A DNA stretch of 64,000 nt from Burkholderia ubonensis (GCF_902833085.1 NZ_CADFEB010000004.1:372001-436000); one strand, 5' to 3'. Shown: positions 31,835-40,151, numbered from the stretch's first letter. Made by a program: numbers and translations. Notes: a model not told the origin generated them from the sequence alone.

Positions 31835-32509
31835 TCAGTTCGCGTCGACGATGCCCCGCAGCAGCTCCGGCTTTTCGATCGTCACGCGTTGCCCGTGCAG
31901 CCGGATCACGCCTTCGCGCTGCAATTTCTGCAGGCTGCTGTTCAGCCGCGGGCGGCTGACATTGAGCATGGCCGCGAGGATGCTCTGATTCTCCGGTAAC
32001 GGCACCTCCTGATCGCCGCCCTGCATGCGGTTCAGCAGATGGCGCGCGAGCCTTGCCTCCAGCCGGTACAGGCACGCCGACTCGACGAAATCGCTCAGCT
32101 GATGGATGTGCCGGCACAACTGCTCGTAGATGCGGTCCATGAAATCGGCGTTCGCCAGCAACGGTGCGAAATGCTGCCGATGCAGCAGCGAAATGCGGCA
32201 GTCCGGACTGAGCTGGGCGGTAAAGCTGCGCCGCTGAGCGTGCAGCAGCGTGCTTTCGCCGATGAGTTCGCCCGGCAGCGAATGGCCCAGGATGATCTCG
32301 CGGCCGCCGGGTTCGTGCAGCGTCTTGTAGACGCGGCCGCGATGCACGAATGCGACGAAATCCTCCGGGTCTCCCTTGAAGAACAGCAGGCGGTTGCCGT
32401 GCTCGGGCCAGGGCATCAGGTGCCGCTCGATATGCGCGAGAAGGCTTTCGGGGAGCTCCGTGAGTATCGGTATATTGCGCAGCGCTTGAATGTTGGCGAA
32501 GGCAGACAT
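31835..32509 (-). CDS. Crp/Fnr-family transcription regulator
   Basis: A 224-residue regulator. Residues ~20-130 form a cyclic-nucleotide-binding-like beta barrel (LFFKGDPEDFVAFVHRGRVYKTLHEPGGREIILGHSLPGELIGE). A dimer helix and a winged helix-turn-helix follow, with recognition segment ENQSILAAMLNVSRPRLNSSLQKLQREGVI. The N-terminal cysteines that bind Fe-S in FNR are absent, so it is not an oxygen sensor of that kind. I chose the ATG at 32509 as the family-length start. It is divergent from the sigma-factor gene and convergent with rebB copy 3, so it probably controls the locus. Confidence 0.87.
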   Translation of the reverse strand: MSAFANIQALRNIPILTELPESLLAHIERHLMPWPEHGNRLLFFKGDPEDFVAFVHRGRVYKTLHEPGGREIILGHSLPGELIGESTLLHAQRRSFTAQLSPDCRISLLHRQHFAPLLANADFMDRIYEQLCRHIHQLSDFVESACLYRLEARLARHLLNRMQGGDQEVPLPENQSILAAMLNVSRPRLNSSLQKLQREGVIRLHGQRVTIEKPELLRGIVDAN

Positions 32510-32583
32510 GTTTCCCGTGCGCGGTTGTTTGTCAGTGCAGCCACCTAGCGGAAAACGTTGCCTTGTGAGCAGCGTGAAAACGA

Positions 32584-32746
32584 AATAATCAAGATGACGT
32601 AATAATCGGTCATGTCCCGGGCGGTCGCTCCCGGCGCACATTGGAAAGCGGCGGTCCGGCCGGGGTGGAGATTAAGAATTTCCGTTCATAATAATCAAGA
32701 ATATTCATTAAATCGAGCCGCTTAAATTCGTTGTTACGCGGGTAAC
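32584..32746. promoter_or_regulatory. AT-rich divergent control region with repeats
   Basis: The 295 bp between the regulator and sigma-factor genes is much less GC-rich than its surroundings. It contains an exact 11-bp direct repeat AATAATCAAGA at 32584-32594 and 32690-32700, and an inverted repeat GTTACGCGGGTAAC at 32733-32746. These are candidate binding sites for the Crp/Fnr-type protein. No clear housekeeping promoter was identified by eye. Confidence 0.45.
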
Positions 32747-32804
32747 AGCGTTATCCGCGGCTTCGAATCGATTCTGTGTTTTCCATTAAAAAGGAAGGCA
32801 CGGG

Positions 32805-33362
32805 ATGAAAACCTCAAACCAGCGCGAGACCCCAGCCGATGCCTCATTGACGCAACAGCTCGACAGCACCTGGCGGGAAATGGAGGGCAAATTGCGTCGC
32901 CGCGCGCGCCTCCTGTGCAAGGGCGATGTTCATCGCGCCGACGAGCTGCTTTCCGATACGGCGCTGAAGGTCCATATCTACCTGCAGCGCTCGCCCGACC
33001 GGGTGCAGAACCTCGCCGGCTTTCTGTTCCTGGCGCTGAACCACGCGTTTCTCGATTGCGTGCGGCGGCGTCGCCGCGAAAACTGCGTGCTCGAATTCGA
33101 TGCGGACTGGGATGACGATCACGTCGTCGAGCTGGCGGGCCATACGCCGTCGGTCGAGCAGCAGCTCCTGCTCAGACAGCAGCTGCTGCGCCTCGAGCAT
33201 GCGCTGTCCCTGCTCCCGCCGCAGCAGCAGACGCTGTTCGCGCTGAAGTTCGAGGAAGACCGGCCGTACCTGCACATCGCCGCCACGCTCGGCATCAACG
33301 AAGCGCTGGCGAGAAAGCGCGTGGAACTGCTGCGCAAGAAGTTGCGCGAGGAGCTGGCCTGA
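32805..33362 (+). CDS. ECF-like RNA polymerase sigma factor of the R-body locus
   Basis: A 185-residue sigma-70-family protein. Region 2 spans about residues 25-95 (ADELLSDTALKVHIYLQRSPDRVQNLAGFLFLALNHAFLDCVRRRRRE). Region 4 spans about residues 120-185 (LRLEHALSLLPPQQQTLFALKFEEDRPYLHIAATLGINEALARKRVELLRKKL), with no regions 1 or 3, as in ECF factors. No anti-sigma gene is adjacent. GGAAGG precedes the ATG. A FecI-type sigma factor is reported to drive R-body genes in Pseudomonas aeruginosa PA14, so a similar role here is a reasonable inference. Confidence 0.87.
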   Translation: MKTSNQRETPADASLTQQLDSTWREMEGKLRRRARLLCKGDVHRADELLSDTALKVHIYLQRSPDRVQNLAGFLFLALNHAFLDCVRRRRRENCVLEFDADWDDDHVVELAGHTPSVEQQLLLRQQLLRLEHALSLLPPQQQTLFALKFEEDRPYLHIAATLGINEALARKRVELLRKKLREELA

Positions 33363-33476
33363 GCGCGTTCACAAACGCAGGCTCGCAGCGTCCGTAACGG
33401 CAGATGCGGCGTCGACGCCATTGCGGCCTGCGCGTTTCTTCCATCGTATGCGGGACCCGAGATCCAAGGAGGCCTC

Positions 33477-33788
33477 GTGGCAGACAAAGTCAATGAACAG
33501 ATCACCGACGCCGTGACGCAGTCCAACGTCAACGTCGTCGCGGGATCGCCCGCTCAGGCGCTGGGCACGCTCTACCAGATGTTCAGCCAGGCCGTCGGCA
33601 TATCGGCGCAGAACATGACGCAGCAGCAGGCGGCGTTGAACCAGATTTCGAACGCGGTCGTGTCCAAGGCGGTGGCGATGATTCTGGCCGTCGAGGCGTC
33701 GCCCAATAGCTCGCAGGGTGGCACGCCGGGCGCCGCACCGGGTGCGGGCCCGCAGCACGGTGTGCTGCCGCCCGTTTTTCCGAAGTAG
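33477..33788 (+). CDS. RebB-family R-body protein, copy 4
   Basis: A 103-residue RebB-family protein read from a GTG at 33477, preceded by AAGGAGG. The conserved part is VNEQITDAVTQSNVNVVAGSPAQALGTLYQMFSQAVGISAQNMTQQQAALNQISNAVVSKAV. It ends with a Gly/Pro/Ala-rich tail (about residues 79-103) not seen in the other copies. It is the most diverged of the four and lies downstream of the sigma-factor gene. The NxMTQQQ helix resembles classic RebB proteins more closely than copies 1-3 do. Confidence 0.87.
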   Translation: MADKVNEQITDAVTQSNVNVVAGSPAQALGTLYQMFSQAVGISAQNMTQQQAALNQISNAVVSKAVAMILAVEASPNSSQGGTPGAAPGAGPQHGVLPPVFPK

Positions 33789-33817
33789 TGCTGCGCAGAT
33801 TTTCAGGACTCTGAACC

Positions 33818-34426
33818 ATGAATAAGAAAGGCAACCTGGGCGGGCAGGACGACGACGCGGCGGCCAAGCGCGACGTCGCGCAACACGGAGCCGAATCGGC
33901 GGCGCCGGCAGCGGCCGATCCGCGCGCCGGCGCGTCGAAGGCGGGCGCGCGATCGTGGCCGGTCAGTCGGCTGCGACGGCTCACCGATTCGCTGAAGGCG
34001 CCGAACCAGATCCGCGAGCCGGAGTGGCCCGGCCATGCGTCGATGCAGTCGGTGCAGGCGATCAATGCGGAGGCGGCATCCTACGCGACGACCCAGATCG
34101 CCGTCGGCCCGAACATGATGATCACGCAGGCCGGCGGCCTGGTGGCGCAGGCGGCGGCGAACTACTTCGAGGCGTCCACGTCGCTGGCGATCGCCGGCAA
34201 GAGCGTGCTGATGAAGGATCTGGCGCAGAAGACCGTCGATGAGGACATCAAAGGGATGGCGATGGACGCGATGGGGCTGCTGTTGACGGACCTGTTCGTC
34301 GCGACCGCGGCGATGGTGGCGGGCGCGGCCGAAGCGATCGAAGGCGAGGCGGCGAGCATCGCGCTCGACAAGATCGACGAAAGCCTGCAGAAGTATCAGG
34401 CGCTGCTGGACAAGAAGGGCGGGTAG
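33818..34426 (+). CDS. Hypothetical R-body-locus protein
   Basis: A 202-residue protein 29 bp downstream of rebB copy 4. A charged, disordered-looking N-terminus (residues 1-65) is followed by an Ala/Gln/Thr-rich helical part (SMQSVQAINAEAASYATTQIAVGPNMMITQAGGLVAQAAANYFEAST) and a hydrophobic segment (AMGLLLTDLFVATAAMVAGAAEAI, about residues 145-168), then a charged tail. The helical part resembles RebB in texture but lacks ITDAVTQ, so I do not call it RebB. It could be an accessory subunit or membrane-interacting partner; no function is established. Confidence 0.72.
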   Translation: MNKKGNLGGQDDDAAAKRDVAQHGAESAAPAAADPRAGASKAGARSWPVSRLRRLTDSLKAPNQIREPEWPGHASMQSVQAINAEAASYATTQIAVGPNMMITQAGGLVAQAAANYFEASTSLAIAGKSVLMKDLAQKTVDEDIKGMAMDAMGLLLTDLFVATAAMVAGAAEAIEGEAASIALDKIDESLQKYQALLDKKGG

Positions 34427-34929
34427 GCGTTCCGTGTTCAACGCCCTGGTCGGGGACGAGGAGGCCGTCGATGAACTGCCTGATTCGAATTGGCGCAAGC
34501 TGCGACGGCACGCCGGCCCGCATGGCGAGGGATCTGCAGCGATCGAAGTCCAGGCGTCGGGCGGCGCTGAACGCGAGCCCGGCCTTCGAACCCGACAGGC
34601 GCTTGGGGTCGGCGATGCGAACCAGTGGGCGAAGGCATGCACACTGCCGGGTGACGCAGCGCATGGCCTGCCGCGGCGGAAGCCGGCCGCGCACCGCCGT
34701 CCGATGACGCGCATGCGGCGCTCGAGATGCCGATGCCTATTGCCGCGCGGCGCCGAACGATCCGTACTGCCTCGCACGAGCGAATAGACATTCCGGATGA
34801 CGAACGTTCCGGGAAATGACACCCGTGAAATCGGGTCGATTGACGTTGACTCGGCCGGCGACAACACTCAATCGACGGCGCCGTCGATTCATTCAATTCC
34901 GAAGTCCATTCAACTCACGCGAGGAAAAC
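34427..34929. other. 503-bp gap inside the R-body locus
   Basis: No convincing gene is visible. A GTG-initiated frame at 34434-34787 gives an arginine-rich protein with no motif and no ribosome site, and the opposite-strand frame is no better. The right end (from about 34790) is AT-richer and carries a 20-bp perfect palindrome. The gap may be remnant coding DNA plus the promoter of the next gene. Confidence 0.5.
34870..34889. promoter_or_regulatory. 20-bp perfect palindrome upstream of 34930 gene
   Basis: AATCGACGGCGCCGTCGATT is perfectly self-complementary and lies 40 bp before the next ATG. It could be an operator or form a hairpin in the leader mRNA. Confidence 0.45.
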
Positions 34930-35373
34930 ATGCCTTACATCCTTCAGCACGTACAAGGTCCCGCGCCGCTGCCGGTGGGTGAGCGCGTCTGGGGAGACGC
35001 ACCCGAGATCGATTTCGGCGCGATGACGAGCTGCATCGCGCTGGTCGAGGAAACACCGGGCCAGCCGCTTTCGGTGCGCGCGATCCACCTGTCGATCGTC
35101 AGCGCCGACGGCACGCCCGTCTACGATCCGGCGTCGAACGTCGCAGGACAGATCGGCGCGATCATGCCGGCGAACGGCAACTTGCGCGCGTGTCTCGGGC
35201 GGATCGACATCTGGCAGAACAATGCGTCGGCCCAGGTGAGAAACTTTTTCGTCGCGCTGATGCAGCAGCTGAATATCCTCGACTGGGTGCAGTTGCCCGA
35301 CGGCAATCTGCAGGCGAGGGTGCACAACGGAGGCATCCAGTATCGGCAGAGCGGCGCATGGGTCGACGTGTAA
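34930..35373 (+). CDS. Hypothetical protein at end of R-body locus
   Basis: A 147-residue protein I do not recognise, starting MPYILQHVQGPAPLPVGERVWGDAPEIDFGAMTSC with GAGGAAAAC before the ATG. It looks like a compact globular beta-rich protein (SVRAIHLSIVSADGTPVYDP; LDWVQLPDGNLQARVHNGGIQYRQSGAWVDV). It has no signal peptide, membrane helix or repeats. Orientation matches the reb genes and a hairpin follows it, so it is probably the last gene of the island. Function is unknown. Confidence 0.75.
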   Translation: MPYILQHVQGPAPLPVGERVWGDAPEIDFGAMTSCIALVEETPGQPLSVRAIHLSIVSADGTPVYDPASNVAGQIGAIMPANGNLRACLGRIDIWQNNASAQVRNFFVALMQQLNILDWVQLPDGNLQARVHNGGIQYRQSGAWVDV

Positions 35374-35410
35374 GCCCGACGTGCGTGACGATCGCGCACC
35401 GTTTTTCCAG

Positions 35411-35443
35411 CACCGGCCGCGCTTCGTCGCGGCCGGTGTATTT
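35411..35443 (+). terminator. Hairpin at end of R-body island
   Basis: A perfect 11-bp stem CACCGGCCGCG/CGCGGCCGGTG closes a 6-nt loop and is followed by TATTT. The T-run is weak, but position after the 34930-35373 gene fits a terminator. Confidence 0.65.
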
Positions 35444-35515
35444 ATGACGCGTCACGACGCCGCCACGAATCTTCGGCTATGCTGCACCCTTTGGCGCTTC
35501 GATCGAGGGGGGACC

Positions 35516-36280
35516 ATGCGGCGTGTCGTGTTCAACCAGAAGGGCGGCGTAGGCAAGTCGACGATCGTCTGTAATCTCGCCGCGATCAGCGCGAACGAAG
35601 GGCTGCGCACGCTGGTGATCGACCTGGACGCGCAGGCGAACTCGACCCAGTACCTGCTCGGCGAGCGCGCCGCCGGCACCGCGCCGACCGTCGCCGACTT
35701 CTTCGAAACCGCGCTGACGTTCAACTTCCGGCCGGTCGACGCCGCGTCGTACATTCATCCGACCCCGTTCGAGAACCTCGACGTGATGCCCGCGCATCCG
35801 GATCTCGATGCGCTGCACGGCAAGCTCGAATCCCGCTACAAGATCTACAAGCTGCGCGACGCGCTGAACGAGCTCGACGCGTACGACGCGGTCTACATCG
35901 ACACGCCGCCCGCGCTCAATTTCTACACGCGGTCCGCGCTGATCGCGGTCGAGCGCTGCCTGATCCCGTTCGACTGCGACGACTTCTCGCGCCGCGCGCT
36001 GTACACGCTGCTCGAGAACGTGAAGGAGATCCAGCAGGACCACAACGCGGGGCTCGAGGTCGAAGGGATCGTGATCAACCAGTTCCAGCCGCGTGCGAGC
36101 CTGCCGCAGCAGCTCGTCGACGAACTCGTCGGCGAAGGGCTGCCCGTGCTCGCGTCGCGGCTGTCGTCGTCGGTGAAGATCCGCGAATCGCACCAGCGTG
36201 CGACCCCCGTCATTCATCTCGAACCGGGGCACAAGCTCGCGCAGGAATTCCGCGCACTGCATCAAGAATTGGCCGGCTGA
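35516..36280 (+). CDS. Orphan ParA-family ATPase
   Basis: A 254-residue deviant-Walker ATPase. It begins MRRVVFNQKGGVGKSTIVCNLAAI, with Walker A KGGVGKST at residues 9-16, then LVIDLDAQANSTQYL and the Walker B-like AVYIDTPPALNF. ParA proteins position DNA or large protein cargo in the cell. There is no parB or parS-like array in the window, so it is an orphan. It lies 142 bp downstream of the R-body locus, on the same strand but past a hairpin. Cargo positioning of R-bodies is an attractive but untested idea. An ATG at 35516 with GGGGGA ahead is the natural start. Confidence 0.9.
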   Translation: MRRVVFNQKGGVGKSTIVCNLAAISANEGLRTLVIDLDAQANSTQYLLGERAAGTAPTVADFFETALTFNFRPVDAASYIHPTPFENLDVMPAHPDLDALHGKLESRYKIYKLRDALNELDAYDAVYIDTPPALNFYTRSALIAVERCLIPFDCDDFSRRALYTLLENVKEIQQDHNAGLEVEGIVINQFQPRASLPQQLVDELVGEGLPVLASRLSSSVKIRESHQRATPVIHLEPGHKLAQEFRALHQELAG

Positions 36281-36816
36281 CGCCGCCGCCGCGCTGCCCG
36301 AATCACCGCCATCCCACGTCCGCGCATGCATGCGCGGCGCCCGCTCTCGCCCTGTCTCGTTGCCGGCCTGCGCCCGGCCTTATTCCAGTTTTTGGAAAAT
36401 AATCGTGAAAACGATTTTGATGAAAATCAGCAAAAACGTTTTCAGTGAGCGTGATTCATCCATAAATGATTCGTCTATGAGCGCGCACTAATTTTTCATT
36501 CGTCATAATAATAGGTGCGTAAAACTTTCCTGCCGATCCGGTCAAAAAGTAGTCAAAATGTGAAAATCGTTTTCAGACGGGCGTTTGCGAAATGTCCCTG
36601 AAATAAATTGCCGCCAGACCCGATTGGCGTGGCCGTTTACGAATTAGGGTTTATACCGACTATTGATGCCAATCAATTGACAATTAATGCAACTAGAATG
36701 GACACTCTAAACGTCGCGCAAACAATGTATGATGTGCGATAAATAAGAAACCGAACGAAATGTTCGGCATCCGTATTTCCTTTACAAACTCTCGAATTGT
36801 AAACAGGAGCGTTCCG
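36281..36816. other. AT-rich intergenic region before the phasin gene
   Basis: A 536-bp stretch without a gene and clearly lower in GC than its surroundings. It carries three related inverted repeats: TGAAAACGATTTTGA at 36406-36420, AAAACGTTTTCA at 36433-36444 and TGAAAATCGTTTTCA at 36561-36575. Farther right are short AT-rich inverted repeats near 36670. It presumably holds the phasin promoter; no clean -35/-10 pair was found by eye. Confidence 0.6.
36406..36575. repeat. Three TGAAAA-TTTTCA inverted repeats
   Basis: Three copies of a 12-15 bp imperfect or perfect palindrome (36406-36420, 36433-36444, 36561-36575) share arms TGAAAA and TTTTCA around a CG-containing core. The first two centres are about 26 bp apart and the third is about 130 bp further on. 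CG-centred palindromes of this kind are typical operators of LacI-family regulators; no such gene is adjacent. Confidence 0.5.
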
Positions 36817-37395
36817 ATGTCCTTTTTCGCCCCCGAAAAACTTGTTGCCGATTACCAAGCCGGCGTCGCTGCCTGGTTCGCTGTCGCCCATCCGGCACTG
36901 CGCGGTTTCGAGGCCGTGGTCGACCTCAACCTGCAGGCGACCAAGACGGCGCTGACGGAATACGAAGACAGCCTGAAGGGCGCCTTCAGCGGCACCAGCC
37001 CCGCCGAATTCATCACGCACCAGCTGGGCGCGTCGCAGCAGTCGGTCACCAAGGCGGCGTCGTACGGCCGCCATCTGCTCGACATCGCGACGGCGACCCA
37101 GGCCGAGTGGGCGAAGGTCGCGCAAGCGCAGTACGAGCAGAACGACAAGCGCCTGAAGGACGTGATCGGCGAGCTGACGAAGCACGCGCCGGCCGGTACG
37201 GCTCCGGTGGTCGCCGCCTTCAACTCGGCGCTGTCCGCGGCCACCGCGGCGGCGGAATCGGTGCGCGCGGCGACGGGCCAGGTGATCGAGGCGGCGCAGA
37301 GCGGCCTCGACGCCGTCGGCGCGTCCGCGCGCAACGGCAAGCCGGCGGCGGGCGCCGCACGCAAGGACGCGGGCGCGCGCGAAACGGCGGCCTGA
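36817..37395 (+). CDS. Phasin family protein
   Basis: A 192-residue phasin, a coat protein of polyhydroxyalkanoate granules. The N-terminus MSFFAPEKLVADYQAGVAAWFAVAHPALRGFEAVVDLNLQ and the QLGASQQSVTKAASYGRHLLDIATATQAEWAKVAQAQ helix match the family. The rest is Ala-rich helix. I chose the ATG at 36817 (CAGGAGC ahead) over 36760. It is upstream of the thiolase and acetoacetyl-CoA reductase genes, all of which would serve PHB metabolism. Confidence 0.9.
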   Translation: MSFFAPEKLVADYQAGVAAWFAVAHPALRGFEAVVDLNLQATKTALTEYEDSLKGAFSGTSPAEFITHQLGASQQSVTKAASYGRHLLDIATATQAEWAKVAQAQYEQNDKRLKDVIGELTKHAPAGTAPVVAAFNSALSAATAAAESVRAATGQVIEAAQSGLDAVGASARNGKPAAGAARKDAGARETAA

Positions 37396-37583
37396 GCGCG
37401 CGTCGCGCGTTCGCGCGACGCATCGATCGACGCGACCCGCCGCCGGACGCTGCGTGTGCCACGCGATGTTCGGCCGCGATGTTCGCGAGCCGCCGTGCCG
37501 CGTAGCGGTCGTGCGGCAACCGATGCCGGACCGGCGCCGGCCGGCGGCACAACAGCAATGTGACTCTGATGCAGGAATCGAAC

Positions 37584-38765
37584 ATGACGGACGTAGTGAT
37601 CGTATCGGCCGCGCGGACCGCGGTCGGCAAATTCGGCGGCACGCTCGCGAAGATCGCGGCGCCGGAGCTGGGCGCGACGGTGATCCGCGCGGTGCTGGAG
37701 CGCGCCGGCGTGAAGCCGGAGCAGGTGAGCGAAGTGATCATGGGCCAGGTGCTGGCGGCCGGCTCGGGCCAGAACCCGGCGCGGCAGTCGCTGATCAAGG
37801 CCGGGCTGCCGAGCGCGGTGCCGGGGATGACGATCAACAAGGTATGCGGCTCGGGCCTGAAGGCGGTGATGCTGGCGGCGAACGCGATCGCGGCGGGCGA
37901 CGCGGAGATCGTGGTCGCGGGCGGGCAGGAGAACATGAGCGCGGCGCCGCACGTGCTGCCGGGCTCGCGCGACGGGTTCCGGATGGGCGACGCGAAGCTG
38001 GTCGACACGATGATCGTCGACGGGCTGTGGGACGTGTACAACCAGTACCACATGGGGATCACGGCGGAGAACGTCGCGAAGGAGTACGGGATCACGCGCG
38101 AGGAGCAGGACGCCTTCGCGGCGCTGTCGCAGAACAAGGCGGAAGCGGCGCAGAAGGCGGGGCGCTTCGACGACGAGATCGTGCCGGTGGCGATCCCGCA
38201 GAGGAAGGGCGAGCCGCTGCAGTTCACGACGGACGAGTTCGTGCGTCACGGCGTGACGGCGGACGCGCTGGCGGGGCTGAAGCCGGCGTTCGCGAAGGAC
38301 GGCACGGTGACGGCGGCGAACGCGTCGGGGATCAACGACGGCGCGGCGGCGGTGCTGGTGATGTCGGCGCAGAAGGCGGCGGCGCTGGGTCTGACGCCGC
38401 TGGCGCGGATCAAGGCGTACGCGAACGCGGGGGTGGACCCGAGCGTGATGGGGATGGGTCCGGTGCCGGCGTCGCGGCGGTGCCTGGAGCGGGCGGGCTG
38501 GACGCCGGGCGACCTGGACCTGATGGAGATCAACGAGGCGTTCGCGGCGCAGGCGCTGGCGGTGCACAAGCAGATGGGCTGGGACACGTCGAAGGTGAAC
38601 GTGAACGGCGGGGCGATCGCGATCGGTCATCCGATCGGGGCATCGGGCTGCCGGATCCTGGTGACGCTGCTGCACGAGATGGTCAAGCGCGACGCGAAGC
38701 GCGGGCTGGCGTCGCTGTGCATCGGCGGCGGGATGGGGGTTGCGCTCGCGCTCGAGCGCGGCTGA
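37584..38765 (+). CDS. phaA: Acetyl-CoA acetyltransferase (thiolase)
   Basis: A 393-residue thiolase that condenses two acetyl-CoA to acetoacetyl-CoA (or the reverse). It starts [34 protein letters not shown]. The active-site Cys is in [13 protein letters not shown] (about residue 89). Conserved His and the second Cys lie in [21 protein letters not shown] and [16 protein letters not shown]. The coding DNA uses GCG, GGG and CTG heavily. With the reductase downstream and a phasin upstream, PHB synthesis is the likely role, though a degradative thiolase is possible. Confidence 0.92.
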   Translation: MTDVVIVSAARTAVGKFGGTLAKIAAPELGATVIRAVLERAGVKPEQVSEVIMGQVLAAGSGQNPARQSLIKAGLPSAVPGMTINKVCGSGLKAVMLAANAIAAGDAEIVVAGGQENMSAAPHVLPGSRDGFRMGDAKLVDTMIVDGLWDVYNQYHMGITAENVAKEYGITREEQDAFAALSQNKAEAAQKAGRFDDEIVPVAIPQRKGEPLQFTTDEFVRHGVTADALAGLKPAFAKDGTVTAANASGINDGAAAVLVMSAQKAAALGLTPLARIKAYANAGVDPSVMGMGPVPASRRCLERAGWTPGDLDLMEINEAFAAQALAVHKQMGWDTSKVNVNGGAIAIGHPIGASGCRILVTLLHEMVKRDAKRGLASLCIGGGMGVALALERG

Positions 38766-38990
38766 GCGGTTTCTGACAGCGGTTTGTGAGATTGGGCGCC
38801 GTCGCGGTGCAGGCCTGCGCCACGACGGCGGCCCGTGACGGCTTGCGCGCCGGACAAGCAGTACAGAACAAAAACGCGCGATTCGACGATGCGCGCGGCG
38901 CATCGAAGCGGTGTGGGCGGCAAGCGGTGCCCAGGCGGCGCCAATGGGCCGCCACATCATCGATTACTCTTTTTGTCGGTACTCTATAGG

Positions 38991-39734
38991 ATGACTAAGC
39001 GAATTGCAGTTGTGACAGGTGGAATGGGTGGTCTCGGCGAAGCAATCAGCATCCGGTTGCACGACGCGGGCTACCGGGTCGTCGTCACGTATTCGCCGAA
39101 CAACAATGGCGTCGACCGCTGGTTGACCGAGATGCACGCCGCGGGCCGCGAATTCCACGCGTATCCGGTGGACGTGGCCGATCACGACTCGTGCCAGCAA
39201 TGTGTGGCGAAGATCGTGCAGGACGTCGGGCCGATCGACGTGCTGGTGAACAACGCGGGCATCACGCGCGACATGACGTTCCGCAAGCTCGACAAGGTCA
39301 ACTGGGACGCGGTGATCCGCACCAACCTCGATTCCGTGTTCAACATGACCAAGCCGGTGTGCGAAGGGATGGTCGAGCGCGGCTGGGGGCGGATCGTCAA
39401 CATCTCGTCGGTCAACGGCTCGAAGGGTTCGGTCGGCCAGACCAACTACGCGGCCGCGAAGGCCGGCATGCACGGCTTCACGAAATCGCTCGCGCTGGAA
39501 GTCGCGCGCAAGGGCGTGACGGTGAACACCGTGTCGCCCGGCTATCTGGCGACGAAGATGGTGACGGCGATTCCGCAGGACGTCCTCGACAGCAAGATCC
39601 TGCCGCAGATTCCGGCCGGCCGGCTCGGCAAGCCGGAGGAGGTCGCGGCGCTCGTCGCGTACCTGTGCTCCGACGAGGCGGGCTTCGTGACCGGCTCCAA
39701 CATCGCGATCAACGGCGGGCAGCACATGCATTGA
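38991..39734 (+). CDS. phaB: Acetoacetyl-CoA reductase
   Basis: A 247-residue NADPH-dependent SDR enzyme reducing acetoacetyl-CoA to (R)-3-hydroxybutyryl-CoA. It begins MTKRIAVVTGGMGGLGEAISIRLHDAG with the TGGMGGLG cofactor motif typical of PhaB. The catalytic Ser-Tyr-Lys lie in NISSVNGSKGSVGQTNYAAAKAG. The ending GSNIAINGGQHMH is the usual PhaB C-terminus. It lies 225 bp after the thiolase gene, with no PHB synthase in between, so synthase must be elsewhere. Confidence 0.92.
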   Translation: MTKRIAVVTGGMGGLGEAISIRLHDAGYRVVVTYSPNNNGVDRWLTEMHAAGREFHAYPVDVADHDSCQQCVAKIVQDVGPIDVLVNNAGITRDMTFRKLDKVNWDAVIRTNLDSVFNMTKPVCEGMVERGWGRIVNISSVNGSKGSVGQTNYAAAKAGMHGFTKSLALEVARKGVTVNTVSPGYLATKMVTAIPQDVLDSKILPQIPAGRLGKPEEVAALVAYLCSDEAGFVTGSNIAINGGQHMH

Positions 39735-39908
39735 CGCGCGGCGGCCCGGGCTGCGCGCCTCGCGCGCCCGGGACGTGCTCCAGCGCTATCCAGCGCCGGG
39801 GCAGCGCGCGTGCGCGATGACGACGACGGACGCGGGCCTCTGCTCGTTCTGCCCGCCCCGCTCGCCATCGCCCGCCGCGCCGCCGCGGCTTCACATTCCG
39901 GAGCAGGC

Positions 39909-40103
39909 ATGGGTGACACCTCGATGGGGCTCGCGATCGGCGGGGCAGCACTCGCCGTCGCGCTGACGGCGGCGATCGTTCACTACTGGCTCGAGCGGCG
40001 CCGCGCGCGCTTGCTGCGCGATTTCGATCATCGCGACTGCTGGCGTGCGGCATACGGCGAGGCGGCCTTGCGCGGCATCAGGGCGAAGCGCCGGGCGGGT
40101 TGA
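39909..40103 (+). CDS. Small membrane protein, hypothetical
   Basis: A 64-residue protein with one hydrophobic segment at about residues 6-24 (LAIGGAALAVALTAAIVHYWL) followed by a basic arginine-rich tail (ERRRARLLRDFDHRDCWRAAYGEAALRGIRAKRRAG). The pattern suggests an inner-membrane protein with a cytoplasmic tail. I take the ATG at 39909 (GGAG eight bases ahead) rather than 39810. No family is recognised. It is 174 bp after phaB. Confidence 0.6.
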   Translation: MGDTSMGLAIGGAALAVALTAAIVHYWLERRRARLLRDFDHRDCWRAAYGEAALRGIRAKRRAG

Positions 40104-40151
40104 GCGGACCCGTGGCGGCGCAGCCGTGCGCTGCGCCGCCGCGGACTGCGT

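Noticed and set aside
31835..32509. FNR-type oxygen sensor
   Set aside because: The N-terminal cysteines needed for an FNR iron-sulfur cluster are missing; only a general Crp/Fnr family call is supported.
34434..34787. Possible gene after the 33818-34426 ORF
   Set aside because: GTG start without a ribosome site, Arg-rich product and no domain; more likely non-coding or remnant.
36817..39734. A complete phaCAB polyhydroxybutyrate operon
   Set aside because: Phasin, thiolase and reductase genes are present, but no PHB synthase gene is in this stretch, so only a partial set can be claimed.
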